Shown here: positions 45,664-53,491 of the stretch, piece by piece
Layout of the letters: the number at the start of each line of letters is the position of its first letter
Position numbering within the stretch: position 1 is the stretch's first letter
From: Bacteroidota bacterium
GTDB lineage: Bacteria; Bacteroidota; Ignavibacteria; Ignavibacteriales; Melioribacteraceae
Assembly: GCA_023381535.1 (NCBI GenBank)
Contig: JAMCSN010000229.1
Span: forward strand, 1,612-65,611
Direction of reading: 5' to 3'
Length of the DNA: 64,000 nt
Position numbers and translations under genes: made by a program
The notes under the pieces: generated by a model
What the model was told of the DNA's origin: nothing
The model's database searches: none
What the model saw: the letters and a program-made list of their open reading frames with translations, nothing else

Positions 45664-46971
45664 TTAGAATCCCCGTCCGAATCTTGGACCGCTTTGCTGC
45701 GGGTTGAATACGTTACTGCTGCTGGATTGACTTGTTGCATCTTCGGATACGCCGGAAATAACTTTCATACCTTCTGTTATATTTCTTCCTCTTACAATCT
45801 CAGTATTCTTGCCGTCGGTTAATCCAATCATTACAGGACTCATTTTCAGATTTCCTTTTTCATCGAGATACCATAGTCGATTCATGTTGCGTCTTCGAGC
45901 TCCATTAGCAGCCGCGCCATTTCCGAATTGTCCTCCGCCCATTCCTCCACTATTAGATTGCCACTGTCCGCCTTGTCTGCCCTGGAATTTTTTCTTAACA
46001 CTGTCCGGCAAACTTGCCATTTCTTTTTCCATGTTCTTGCGATATTCTTCCATCATTGCGTCTGTCGGTTGGAATCTGAGCGCAACGTTTGGAACGAGCA
46101 GAACATTTTGTCTGTGGTCAACATAAAAATCAACTGTGGCAGTCATGCCGGGGAGAAGAAGTTTTTCCTTGTTGTCTGCTTTCACAACAACTGTATAGTT
46201 TACAACGTTAGATACAACGTTGGGATTAAGTCGAATCTGAATAACTTCGCCTTCAAAAGTTTTGTCCGGATAAGCTTGAACAGTAAATGTTGCTTTGTCA
46301 CCGACTTTAATTTGTCCGATGTCGCTTTCGTCAACGCTCGCAAGTATCCACATGTTGGAAAGGTTTTCCGCGATTGTGAAAAGAGTAGGCGCCGATAAAC
46401 TTGCTGCGACAGTCTGACCTTGTTCGACAGCACGGTTAATAATTGTACCGGAAATCGGTGCGTAGATATATGCGTAACCTAAATTTAAGTTAGCTCTTTC
46501 AAGTGCGGTTTGCGCCGATTTCAAGTTGGCGAGCAAAGTTTCCACATTGGTTTTTGAGGCGATGAAATCAACTTCGTTCATGAATTTCTTTTCGTACAGT
46601 TGTTTATTCCTTTCATGAACTGCAATTGCCTGATTGTACTGGGCTTTTGCCTTATCGAGATTTGCCTGCGCGTCTTTAACGGCTGCAGCCAATACTACTG
46701 TATCGAGCACCGCGAGCAGCTGACCTTTTCTTACTGAAGAATTGAAATCAACAAACATTCTGTCAATCTTACCCGATACTTGTGTTCCAACCTCAACTGT
46801 TTTGACTGCTTGAAGCGTGCCGGTACTGCTGATTAAAACGTTCATGTCGCCCTTTGAAACTTGAACGTAACTGAATTTTGTATTCTCAGGGTCACTTTTG
46901 ATAAATAAAAAGTAACCAACTAATAACAAACCAACTACAACCGAACTTATGATTATAACTTTCTTTTTCAT
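45664..46971 (-). CDS. Efflux periplasmic adaptor subunit (MacA/HlyD-like)
   Basis: A 435-residue membrane fusion protein that bridges the inner-membrane transporter to the TolC-like channel. Parts in order: N-terminal membrane anchor ('VIIISSVVVGLLLVGYFLF'), biotinyl-lipoyl half motifs ('VGTQVSGKIDRMFVDFNSSVRKGQLLA' region), a helical hairpin (about 90-160), lipoyl second half ('APISGTIINRAVEQGQTV') and beta-barrel domain. A Gly/Asn-rich insert ('SGGMGGGQFGNGAAANG') lies near residue 340. The ATPase gene follows. Confidence 0.93.
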   Translation of the reverse strand: MKKKVIIISSVVVGLLLVGYFLFIKSDPENTKFSYVQVSKGDMNVLISSTGTLQAVKTVEVGTQVSGKIDRMFVDFNSSVRKGQLLAVLDTVVLAAAVKDAQANLDKAKAQYNQAIAVHERNKQLYEKKFMNEVDFIASKTNVETLLANLKSAQTALERANLNLGYAYIYAPISGTIINRAVEQGQTVAASLSAPTLFTIAENLSNMWILASVDESDIGQIKVGDKATFTVQAYPDKTFEGEVIQIRLNPNVVSNVVNYTVVVKADNKEKLLLPGMTATVDFYVDHRQNVLLVPNVALRFQPTDAMMEEYRKNMEKEMASLPDSVKKKFQGRQGGQWQSNSGGMGGGQFGNGAAANGARRRNMNRLWYLDEKGNLKMSPVMIGLTDGKNTEIVRGRNITEGMKVISGVSEDATSQSSSSNVFNPQQSGPRFGRGF

Positions 46972-47013
46972 GTTTAGTCTCTAATATCTTTTCTGTTTAA
47001 GAAATAATTTCTG

Positions 47014-47367
47014 TTATTGATTTTTCTGCCGCATTCCGCCGCCAAATCTGCTTCTTCTTTCTTCAATCATTTTCTTCAATTCGTCTTTCTGAGCCGGCGT
47101 GAGAACTTTTTCAATCTGCTTGTTGGTATCATCCATAATTTTCATCATTTCTTCTCTTCGCTGCATCCGGTCATCGGTATTTATGTTTTTCATTTTTGCT
47201 TCGGATTTGGTAAGGATATCATCAACTGATTTGGTTTGTTTCTCATTCAGTTTTAGTTTTTCTTGATATTGTTTAACCCTATCAGCATGGGACATTCTCA
47301 TCTGCGCTTGAGCAGAAATAGAAAATACTAATACGATTGCCGTGAACATTAATGTTAGCTTACGCAT
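47014..47367 (-). CDS. Spy/CpxP-like periplasmic protein (LTXXQ motif)
   Basis: A 117-residue exported helical protein. Signal peptide 'LTLMFTAIVLVFSISAQAQ', then 'RVKQYQEKLKLNEKQTKSVDDIL' and an 'LTPAQKDELKKM' LTXXQ motif. Spy/CpxP proteins are periplasmic chaperones that sense or relieve envelope stress. It heads the minus-strand run 42 bp before the adaptor gene, so the efflux system may be expressed as part of an envelope stress response (inference). Confidence 0.82.
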   Translation of the reverse strand: MRKLTLMFTAIVLVFSISAQAQMRMSHADRVKQYQEKLKLNEKQTKSVDDILTKSEAKMKNINTDDRMQRREEMMKIMDDTNKQIEKVLTPAQKDELKKMIEERRSRFGGGMRQKNQ

Positions 47368-47671
47368 GATTTTACTCCCTAAATGTTAAATTTTATTTAA
47401 GAGTTAGACCTCCAAAAGAATCTTGTGGTTTAAACGATGTTTAATTCGTTTCTACAGCGATTGAGTGTGACGCTTGTACTGAAAACATTGCGTCATCCGG
47501 AGGTTGCTCTTTGAAATCAGCACGATTGATTTAATGCCGGTGAGATAAATTTCTTATATTAGCGCGCAAAAAAACTTTGGCATTTAACAGATTTTCATAA
47601 AATTTTCGAAACCAGATCAAACTTAAGTTTGTAAGAAAATATTCGAATTACAAAAACAGTGAGGGTTCAAA
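47368..47671. promoter_or_regulatory. 304-bp divergent intergenic region with a candidate promoter
   Basis: No gene is seen between the Spy-like and MoxR genes, which diverge, so promoters for both operons must lie here. A TTTG (47576-47579) and TAAAATTTT (47598-47606) spaced by 18 bases resemble the -33 TTTG / -7 TAnnTTTG promoter of Bacteroidota; the match is loose and not tested. GAGGG precedes the MoxR start. Confidence 0.35.
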
Positions 47672-48655
47672 TTGGATATTACAGCACTCAATGAAAAAAT
47701 TAGAAAAGAAAGCGAGTTTATTGATTTGCTTTTCAATGAAATCGGCAAAACGATTGTAGGGCAAAAGGCAATGCTCGAACGTCTCGTTGTCGGTCTGCTT
47801 GGCAACGGACATGTTTTGTTGGAAGGCGTACCGGGTTTGGCAAAGACACTCGCAATCAAGTCTCTCGCAACTTCGATGAAAGCTAAATTCCAGAGAATAC
47901 AATTCACTCCCGACCTTCTGCCGGCAGATCTTATCGGAACGTTGATCTACAACCAGAAGGATGGAAACTTTACAATTAAGAAAGGTCCGGTCTTCGCCAA
48001 TTTTATTTTGGCAGATGAAATCAACCGTTCGCCCGCAAAAGTTCAGAGTGCGCTTCTTGAAGCGATGCAGGAGCGTCAGGTAACAATCGGCGATACAACT
48101 TTTAAATTAGATGAACCGTTTCTCGTGCTCGCTACTCAAAACCCGATTGAGCAGGAGGGAACTTATCCTTTGCCTGAAGCGCAGGTAGATCGTTTCATGT
48201 TGAAAGTGAAAATCACATATCCTTCGCGTGAAGAAGAACAAAAAATTATGAAGTTGAACACTGCTAATGAAATGCCGTCGATCAACCCCATTATTTCTCC
48301 GGAAGATATTTTGAAAGCAAGAAAGCTGGTTCATGAAATTTATGTTGACGAAAAAATTGAGAAGTATATTCTTGATATTGTTTTCGCTACCAGAAATCCG
48401 AAAGATTACGGATTGGATGAGTTGACTGAATTGATCAGTTACGGCGCATCACCACGTGCATCGATTAACTTAGCGCTCGGCGCACGTGCAATCGCATTCA
48501 TTAGAAGAAGAGGTTATGTAATTCCTGAAGATGTTCGCTCTATCTGTGCCGATGTATTACGTCATCGTGTTGCCGTTACGTATGAAGCTGAAGCAGAAGA
48601 TATAACTTCGGAAACAATCATTTCAAAAATTTTGAACAAGATTGAAGTACCGTGA
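47672..48655 (+). CDS. MoxR-family AAA+ ATPase
   Basis: A 327-residue MoxR ATPase, a likely chaperone that activates the VWA proteins encoded downstream. Walker A 'GVPGLAKTLAIK', Walker B-like 'ADEINRSPAKVQSALLEAMQE' and sensor 'ATQNPIEQEGTYPLPEAQVDRF' are typical. TTG start. It heads the Bat operon, as in most Bacteroidota. Confidence 0.95.
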   Translation: MDITALNEKIRKESEFIDLLFNEIGKTIVGQKAMLERLVVGLLGNGHVLLEGVPGLAKTLAIKSLATSMKAKFQRIQFTPDLLPADLIGTLIYNQKDGNFTIKKGPVFANFILADEINRSPAKVQSALLEAMQERQVTIGDTTFKLDEPFLVLATQNPIEQEGTYPLPEAQVDRFMLKVKITYPSREEEQKIMKLNTANEMPSINPIISPEDILKARKLVHEIYVDEKIEKYILDIVFATRNPKDYGLDELTELISYGASPRASINLALGARAIAFIRRRGYVIPEDVRSICADVLRHRVAVTYEAEAEDITSETIISKILNKIEVP

Positions 48656-48660
48656 TAGCA

Positions 48661-48731
48661 CTCGGCAGTCAGCTATCAGCATTCTGTTTTCATCATAAAT
48701 GCTGAAAGCCGACGGCTGAAAGCTGATGGCT
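48661..48731. repeat. Intergenic palindromic repeat (AGCTGAAAGCTGA family)
   Basis: CAGCATT (48677-48683) pairs with AATGCTG (48698-48704), and tandem GCTGAAAGC words follow. It lies in the 81 bp between the MoxR and DUF58 genes. The CAGCTTTCAGC word of the repeat at 2109-2170 occurs here in the opposite orientation, so the two belong to one loose family. Confidence 0.6.
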
Positions 48732-48736
48732 AATTT

Positions 48737-49612
48737 ATGCTAACAAAAGAATTACTAAAACAAGTTCGACAAATTGAAATCCGCACGCGCGGTATCGTGA
48801 ACGATGTGTTCTCCGGCGAGTATCATTCCGTTTTCAAAGGAAGAGGAATCGAATTCTCGGAAGTTCGCGAATATAATTTCGGCGATGATATTCGAAGCAT
48901 TGATTGGAATGTAAGCGCTCGCTTCGGTCATCCGTTCATAAAAATATTTGAAGAGGAACGCGAACTTACGGTTATGCTTCTCGTTGATCTAAGCGGCTCG
49001 CTTGTTTTCGGTTCTGTTGAGAAAACCAAACAGCAAATTGCGGCAGAGCTTAGCGCTATACTTGCATTTTCAGCATTGAAAAATAACGACAAAGTCGGGC
49101 TGATACTTTTTACAGATAGAATTGAAAAGTTTGTTCCGCCTCGAAAAGGAAAAAGCCACGCATTAAGAATTATCCGTGAAGTACTTTCATTCCAGCCGGA
49201 GGGAAATCAAACCAACATCCGCCAGGCGCTGGAGTATTTCAATCATACAATAAAAAAGAAAGCGATTTTATTTTTGATCTCCGACTTTATGGATACCGGC
49301 TACGACAAGATTTTGAGAATCGTCGGCAAGAAACATGATCTAATCGGGGTTGTCCTTCGCGATCAACGTGAAAAATCTATTATCAATGCCGGCTTAATAA
49401 AATTCCGCGACGCCGAGACGAATGAAATAAGATTTATTGACACGGGCGATAAAGCCGTTCGCGAATCGATCACCAAAGAATACAGCCGCTGGCTCGAATA
49501 CAGAAAAAACTTATTCATCTCCAGCAGATTGGATTCAATCGATATCGAAACTTCCGGCTCGTATGTAAAACCGCTTGTGGATTTCTTTAAGCTGAGGGAA
49601 AAGAGATGGTAA
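48737..49612 (+). CDS. DUF58 domain protein (VWA-like)
   Basis: A 291-residue protein of the DUF58 family, which has a VWA-like fold and always travels with MoxR. Seen: 'RGRGIEFSEVREY'-type 'GRGIEFSEVREYNFGDDIRSIDWNVSAR' region, MIDAS-like 'LVDLSGSLVFGS', and 'LISDFMDTG'. Its role in the Bat system is not known in detail. It contains the 29-bp segment (49232-49260) that is also found in the next gene, and overlaps that gene by 7 bp. Confidence 0.92.
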   Translation: MLTKELLKQVRQIEIRTRGIVNDVFSGEYHSVFKGRGIEFSEVREYNFGDDIRSIDWNVSARFGHPFIKIFEEERELTVMLLVDLSGSLVFGSVEKTKQQIAAELSAILAFSALKNNDKVGLILFTDRIEKFVPPRKGKSHALRIIREVLSFQPEGNQTNIRQALEYFNHTIKKKAILFLISDFMDTGYDKILRIVGKKHDLIGVVLRDQREKSIINAGLIKFRDAETNEIRFIDTGDKAVRESITKEYSRWLEYRKNLFISSRLDSIDIETSGSYVKPLVDFFKLREKRW

Positions 49613-50565
49613 AGTTTTTCAAAATTGTTTTTTTAGCGGCGCTCTTTTCTCAATCATTTATTCTGGCTCAGAGTATTTCAATCATACAATAAAAAAGAAC
49701 AACTAAATATAAAGTCGGCGATTATATAAAGTACAATCTCGAACTCAAGTACGATAAAAATGTAAAGGTTGAACTCCCGCCGGTTAAAGACAGCGTAAAA
49801 GTTTTAGATTTTATTGAGCAGCTTCCAACCGACAGCAGTCAAGCCGATTCAAAAATTGTGAAGAAATATCATTTCATTTTTTCAAAGTACGATTCAGCAC
49901 AGGTAACTATACCCGCATTGAAAATTGCGTACACGGTTGACAGCGACACAACAAAAAGATTCCTTGCGACAAATCCGGTTACGATTTTAGTGACGACGCT
50001 TCAGGTTAATCCGAACCAGGATATCAAAGACATTAAAGAGCCGATGAAACTTCCTTTGAATTGGCTGTTGATAATTTTAATTGTTCTGCTTGCAATCGCT
50101 TTGATCGTTGCTCTCTACTATGTTTACAAATACTACCGCAAGAAAAAATCGGCAAAAGAAAATATTGTTCCGGAAGTTATTATTCCGCCGTATGAAATTG
50201 CTTTAACTGAATTACGCGCGCTTGATGAGAAAAAATTATGGCAGCAGGGACTTATAAAACAATATCATTCTGAAATAACCGAGATCATCAGAAAATATTT
50301 TGAGCACCGTTTCAATTTCCGCGCCTTGGAAATGACTTCGGCGGAAATCTTAGCTGTTCTAAGTTATATTCAAGACGGAAAGAAAGTTGAAAGCATTGCC
50401 GGAAACTTTTTCAGCAATGCCGATCTTGTCAAGTTCGCGAAGTTTGAACCGATGCCGAAAGTAAACGAAGAAATGATGCAGCAAGCGTTTGGCATAGTGA
50501 ACAGTACAATTCCTGTTACGCCGGAACCGCAGCAGACAGTGAGCGAGGAAGTAAATGGCAAGTGA
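49606..50565 (+). pseudogene. Bat-operon membrane protein interrupted by an in-frame stop
   Basis: ATG 49606 overlaps the DUF58 stop and has GAGGG upstream; a signal peptide ('FFKIVFLAALFSQSFILAQ') follows. The frame then meets TAA at 49690-49692 but stays open in the same frame and continues 'TTKYKVGDYIKYNLELKY', a beta-rich periplasmic domain, one membrane helix ('LNWLLIILIVLLAIALIVALYYV') and a cytoplasmic tail to 50565. The stop lies inside a 29-bp copy of DUF58 coding sequence. The intact protein would be about 319 residues, similar in layout to BatD/DUF4381-like proteins found between DUF58 and BatA. The part from GTG 49858 could be made alone but would lack the signal peptide. An assembly error is likely. 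Confidence 0.8.
49671..49699 (+). repeat. 29-bp copy of a DUF58 gene segment
   Basis: The 29 bp here (beginning GAGTATTTCAATCATACAAT) are identical to 49232-49260 in the preceding DUF58 gene, where they encode EYFNHTIKK. Here they fall in a different frame and supply the stop codon that breaks the gene. Confidence 0.93.
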
Positions 50566-51550
50566 CATCACATTCGCATATCCGTTTGTGCTCTGGTTCC
50601 TGCTTCTTGTTCCGGCGCTTGGCTACTGGTTCTGGAAAAAACGCGATCGGGTTTCGCCGAACTTTACTTATTCCAGTCTTCAAGTCTTTGGGAAAGCGCC
50701 GCGCACTCTGAAAGAAAAACTTGCAAACCTACCCTCATGGTTACGGTTAGCGGCGATAACATTTTTTATTGTCGCTGCAGCTCGACCGCAAAGTTATTCA
50801 AGCGGACAAAACATGTACACCGAAGGAATTGATATTGCAATGGTGCTCGATATTTCCGGCAGTATGCTTTCCGAGGATTTGAAACCGAACCGGATTGAAG
50901 CCGCAAAAAAAGTTATCGATGATTTTATTGCCGGAAGAACAAACGATAGAATCGGACTTGTAATTTTTTCTAAAGATGCTTTCACGCAGTGCCCTCTTAC
51001 GATTGATTACAGCGTGCTGAGAAATTTGTTGAAGCAAGTTCACAGCGGAATGATTGACGACGGAACCGCAATTGGAAATGCAATCGCAAACGGCGTTAAC
51101 AGACTGAAAGACAGCAAATCGAAAAGTAAAGTTATGATCTTGCTGACAGACGGTGTGAACAATGCCGGCGAGATCGACCCGATTACCGCGGCGCAGATTG
51201 CACAAAAATTTGGAGTTAGAATTTACACAGTTGGCGTCGGGACAATGGGCGAAGCGCCATATCCGTTTCAGACACCGTTTGGAATCCGCTATCAAATGAT
51301 TCCGGTCGAAATAGATGAAAATCTTTTGCAGCAAATTTCGAATATCACCGGCGGAAAATATTTTCGCGCTACGAACAACAAGAAGCTGGAAGAAATTTAC
51401 AACGAGATAGACCGTTTGGAAAAAACACGCGTAGAAGTAACCTCGTACAGAAATGCCAAGGAACTTTTTTACGGCTGGGCGTTTACAGGTTTGTTCCTGT
51501 TGTTTGCTGAAGTCGGATTATCAAGAACTTATTTGAGAAAACTTCCGTAG
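50555..51550 (+). CDS. batA: BatA-type VWA domain membrane protein
   Basis: A 331-residue protein anchored by N-terminal ('FVLWFLLLVPALGYWFW') and C-terminal helices, with a VWA domain between (about 85-290). MIDAS residues are present in 'VLDISGSMLSEDLKPNRIEAAK', 'SKDAFTQCPLT' and 'LTDGVNNAG'. In the Bat system such proteins sit in the inner membrane with the domain facing the periplasm; they are linked to aerotolerance in Bacteroides. It overlaps the preceding broken gene by 11 bp. Confidence 0.92.
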   Translation: MASDITFAYPFVLWFLLLVPALGYWFWKKRDRVSPNFTYSSLQVFGKAPRTLKEKLANLPSWLRLAAITFFIVAAARPQSYSSGQNMYTEGIDIAMVLDISGSMLSEDLKPNRIEAAKKVIDDFIAGRTNDRIGLVIFSKDAFTQCPLTIDYSVLRNLLKQVHSGMIDDGTAIGNAIANGVNRLKDSKSKSKVMILLTDGVNNAGEIDPITAAQIAQKFGVRIYTVGVGTMGEAPYPFQTPFGIRYQMIPVEIDENLLQQISNITGGKYFRATNNKKLEEIYNEIDRLEKTRVEVTSYRNAKELFYGWAFTGLFLLFAEVGLSRTYLRKLP

Positions 51551-51561
51551 AAGCAATTGAG

Positions 51562-51611
51562 AATTGACCCGCTTTGACTCGCTGAATGTGAATGCAGCGA
51601 GGCGAGGAATT
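51562..51611. repeat. 50-bp repeat, copy 2 (inverted copy at 24852-24901)
   Basis: Identical over 50 bp to the reverse complement of 24852-24901, with palindromic arms CTCGCTG / CAGCGAG. It lies in the 116-bp gap between batA and batB, within the operon, so it would be transcribed and could form an RNA hairpin. Confidence 0.92.
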
Positions 51612-51666
51612 GAGAATGGATAATTCTAAAAGGATAAATTTCAAAAAATTTTATTGAGAAAAAGAT

Positions 51667-52710
51667 TTGATTCGATTTGCAAATAGCGAATATCTTTACT
51701 TGCTCTGGCTGATACCTTTGCTAATCTTTCTATTTTGGTTCACACAGAACAAGCAGAACAAACTGCTGGAAAAATTTGCCGGAACAAAACTTCACGAAGT
51801 TTTATTTCCGTTGAGAAGCAAATTGAAATCACCGGTAAAATTTGCGATGACGATGTTTGCAATGGCATTAATAATTGTCGCGGTTGCAAATCCGCAAATC
51901 GGTACTAAGGTCGAAGATGTGAAGCAGATCGGGATTGATGTTTACATTTTGTTGGATGTATCGCGAAGCATGGCGGCAGAAGACATTAAACCGAGCCGGC
52001 TTGAGAAAGCAAGATTTGAAATTGCAAACTTAATTCAGAAACTGCAGGGTGATAGAATCGGTCTCGTCGTTTTTGCCGGCGAAGCTTATGTTCAGTTTCC
52101 TTTAACCTCCGATTACTCTGCCGCAAATTTATTTTTGAATGCAGTGGATTTCAACACTGTCCCTCAACAGGGCACTGCAATCGGTCCGGCGCTTGATCTC
52201 GCTCTTAAATCATTCCGTTATGACGACGATACAAAAAAAGTAATCGTGTTAATTACCGATGGCGAAGATCACGAAGGAAACATCGATCAGGCGGTCAGCG
52301 AAGCAAACTCGAAAGGCGTAGCTATCTATGCAATCGGTTTGGGTTCTCCCACCGGAGTTCCGATTCCGATGTATGATGATTCCGGCAAGCAGATAGGGTA
52401 CAAGAAAGATAATCAAGGAAACATTGTGCTTACAAAACTTGATGAAGAAACTTTGAAATCTATTACCGATAAAGCCAACGGAAAATATTACCGCGGCAGC
52501 AACTCGCAAGATGAGCTCGATTTGATTTACAAAGACCTCGCGAAAATTCAGCAGTCGGAATACGGCTCTAAAAGAGTAAGCGATTATGAAGACAGGTTTT
52601 ATTATTTTCTGATCCCGGCAATCATGATTCTGATTGCCGAGTTCTTTGTTTCATCCAACAAATCCAAATTGCTGGCAAGATTTGAAAAATTGCGCGAAGG
52701 AGGAATTTGA
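51667..52710 (+). CDS. batB: BatB-type VWA domain membrane protein
   Basis: A 347-residue relative of BatA: N-terminal helices ('YLLWLIPLLIFLFWF', 'KFAMTMFAMALIIVAVANP'), VWA domain with MIDAS 'LLDVSRSMAAEDIKPSRLEKAR', 'FAGEAYVQFPLTSDYSA' and 'ITDGEDHEGN', and a C-terminal helix ('YYFLIPAIMILIAEFFV'). TTG start. It is separated from batA by the 50-bp repeat. Confidence 0.92.
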   Translation: MIRFANSEYLYLLWLIPLLIFLFWFTQNKQNKLLEKFAGTKLHEVLFPLRSKLKSPVKFAMTMFAMALIIVAVANPQIGTKVEDVKQIGIDVYILLDVSRSMAAEDIKPSRLEKARFEIANLIQKLQGDRIGLVVFAGEAYVQFPLTSDYSAANLFLNAVDFNTVPQQGTAIGPALDLALKSFRYDDDTKKVIVLITDGEDHEGNIDQAVSEANSKGVAIYAIGLGSPTGVPIPMYDDSGKQIGYKKDNQGNIVLTKLDEETLKSITDKANGKYYRGSNSQDELDLIYKDLAKIQQSEYGSKRVSDYEDRFYYFLIPAIMILIAEFFVSSNKSKLLARFEKLREGGI

Positions 52711-52711
52711 T

Positions 52712-53416
52712 ATGAAAAAAATATTCTTCGCATTGGTGATGGCTTCACAAATTTTTATTCTAAACATAAATGCCCAGTCGAAAAGAAATCTGATTAACGA
52801 CGGAGTCAATCTCTACGAAGGTAAAAAGTATGCTGACGCCGAAGTGAAATTCAAAAAGGGTTTGGAAAAAGACAATAAAATGTTTCAAGGACATTTTAAT
52901 CTCGGCGACGCATATTACAAACAAGGTCGTTACGATGAAGCGCTTCAAGCGTACAAAAACTCTTTACAGTTTACGAAGGATAAAGACGACGAAGCAAAAG
53001 TTTATCACAACATCGGCAACTCTTTGTTAAAGTCGCAAAAGGTTCAAGAAAGTCTCGGCGCTTATGCAAAATCATTGAAATTAAATCCGAAAGATGATGA
53101 TACGAAATACAATCTTTCTTACGCGTTGAATTTGCTGAAACAAAATCAGCAGCAGAAGAAAAACAAGAACGATCAGAACAAAGACAAGAACAAGGATAAG
53201 CAGAACAATCAGAACCAGAATCAGCAGAACAACCAGGATCAAAAGGATAAGAACAAAGACAAGCAGAATCAGCAACAGCAGCAGCAGAAGAAGAACCAAA
53301 TTTCCAAGCAGGAAGCTCAGAGAATTCTGGACGCTCTAAAGAACAATGAGGCTGATCTTCAAAAGAAATTAAGAAGGATGAAGGGCAAACCGATTTCTAC
53401 GGATAAAGATTGGTAG
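52712..53416 (+). CDS. batC: BatC-type TPR protein
   Basis: A 234-residue exported TPR protein. I start it at ATG 52712, where GGAGG lies at proper spacing and a signal peptide ('MKKIFFALVMASQIFILNINAQ') begins; a longer frame only adds the end of batB. TPR repeats occupy about 30-140 ('NLGDAYYKQGRYDEALQAYKNSL', 'HNIGNSLLKSQK'). A Lys/Asn/Gln/Asp-rich low-complexity stretch follows (about 145-205), then a helical tail 'SKQEAQRILDALKNNEADLQKKLRR'. Confidence 0.9.
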   Translation: MKKIFFALVMASQIFILNINAQSKRNLINDGVNLYEGKKYADAEVKFKKGLEKDNKMFQGHFNLGDAYYKQGRYDEALQAYKNSLQFTKDKDDEAKVYHNIGNSLLKSQKVQESLGAYAKSLKLNPKDDDTKYNLSYALNLLKQNQQQKKNKNDQNKDKNKDKQNNQNQNQQNNQDQKDKNKDKQNQQQQQQKKNQISKQEAQRILDALKNNEADLQKKLRRMKGKPISTDKDW

Positions 53417-53491
53417 GAACACCATTGGCATGCAATGGCACTGTAACAAAAGTTATTTGTAATTTGATGTGAGTAATTTTATAAAACGAAC

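Noticed and set aside
45648..45740. Longer start for the efflux ATPase
   Set aside because: It overlaps the adaptor gene in another frame and is not conserved; TTG 45647 has GGAG upstream.
47623..47907. Minus-strand reading frames over the MoxR gene start
   Set aside because: They lie opposite a well-supported MoxR frame and resemble no protein family.
52634..52711. Longer start for BatC
   Set aside because: The extra part lies within batB; the signal peptide and GGAGG support ATG 52712.
53081..53299. Minus-strand Leu/Val-rich reading frame
   Set aside because: It is the complement of the Lys/Asn/Gln-rich low-complexity part of batC.
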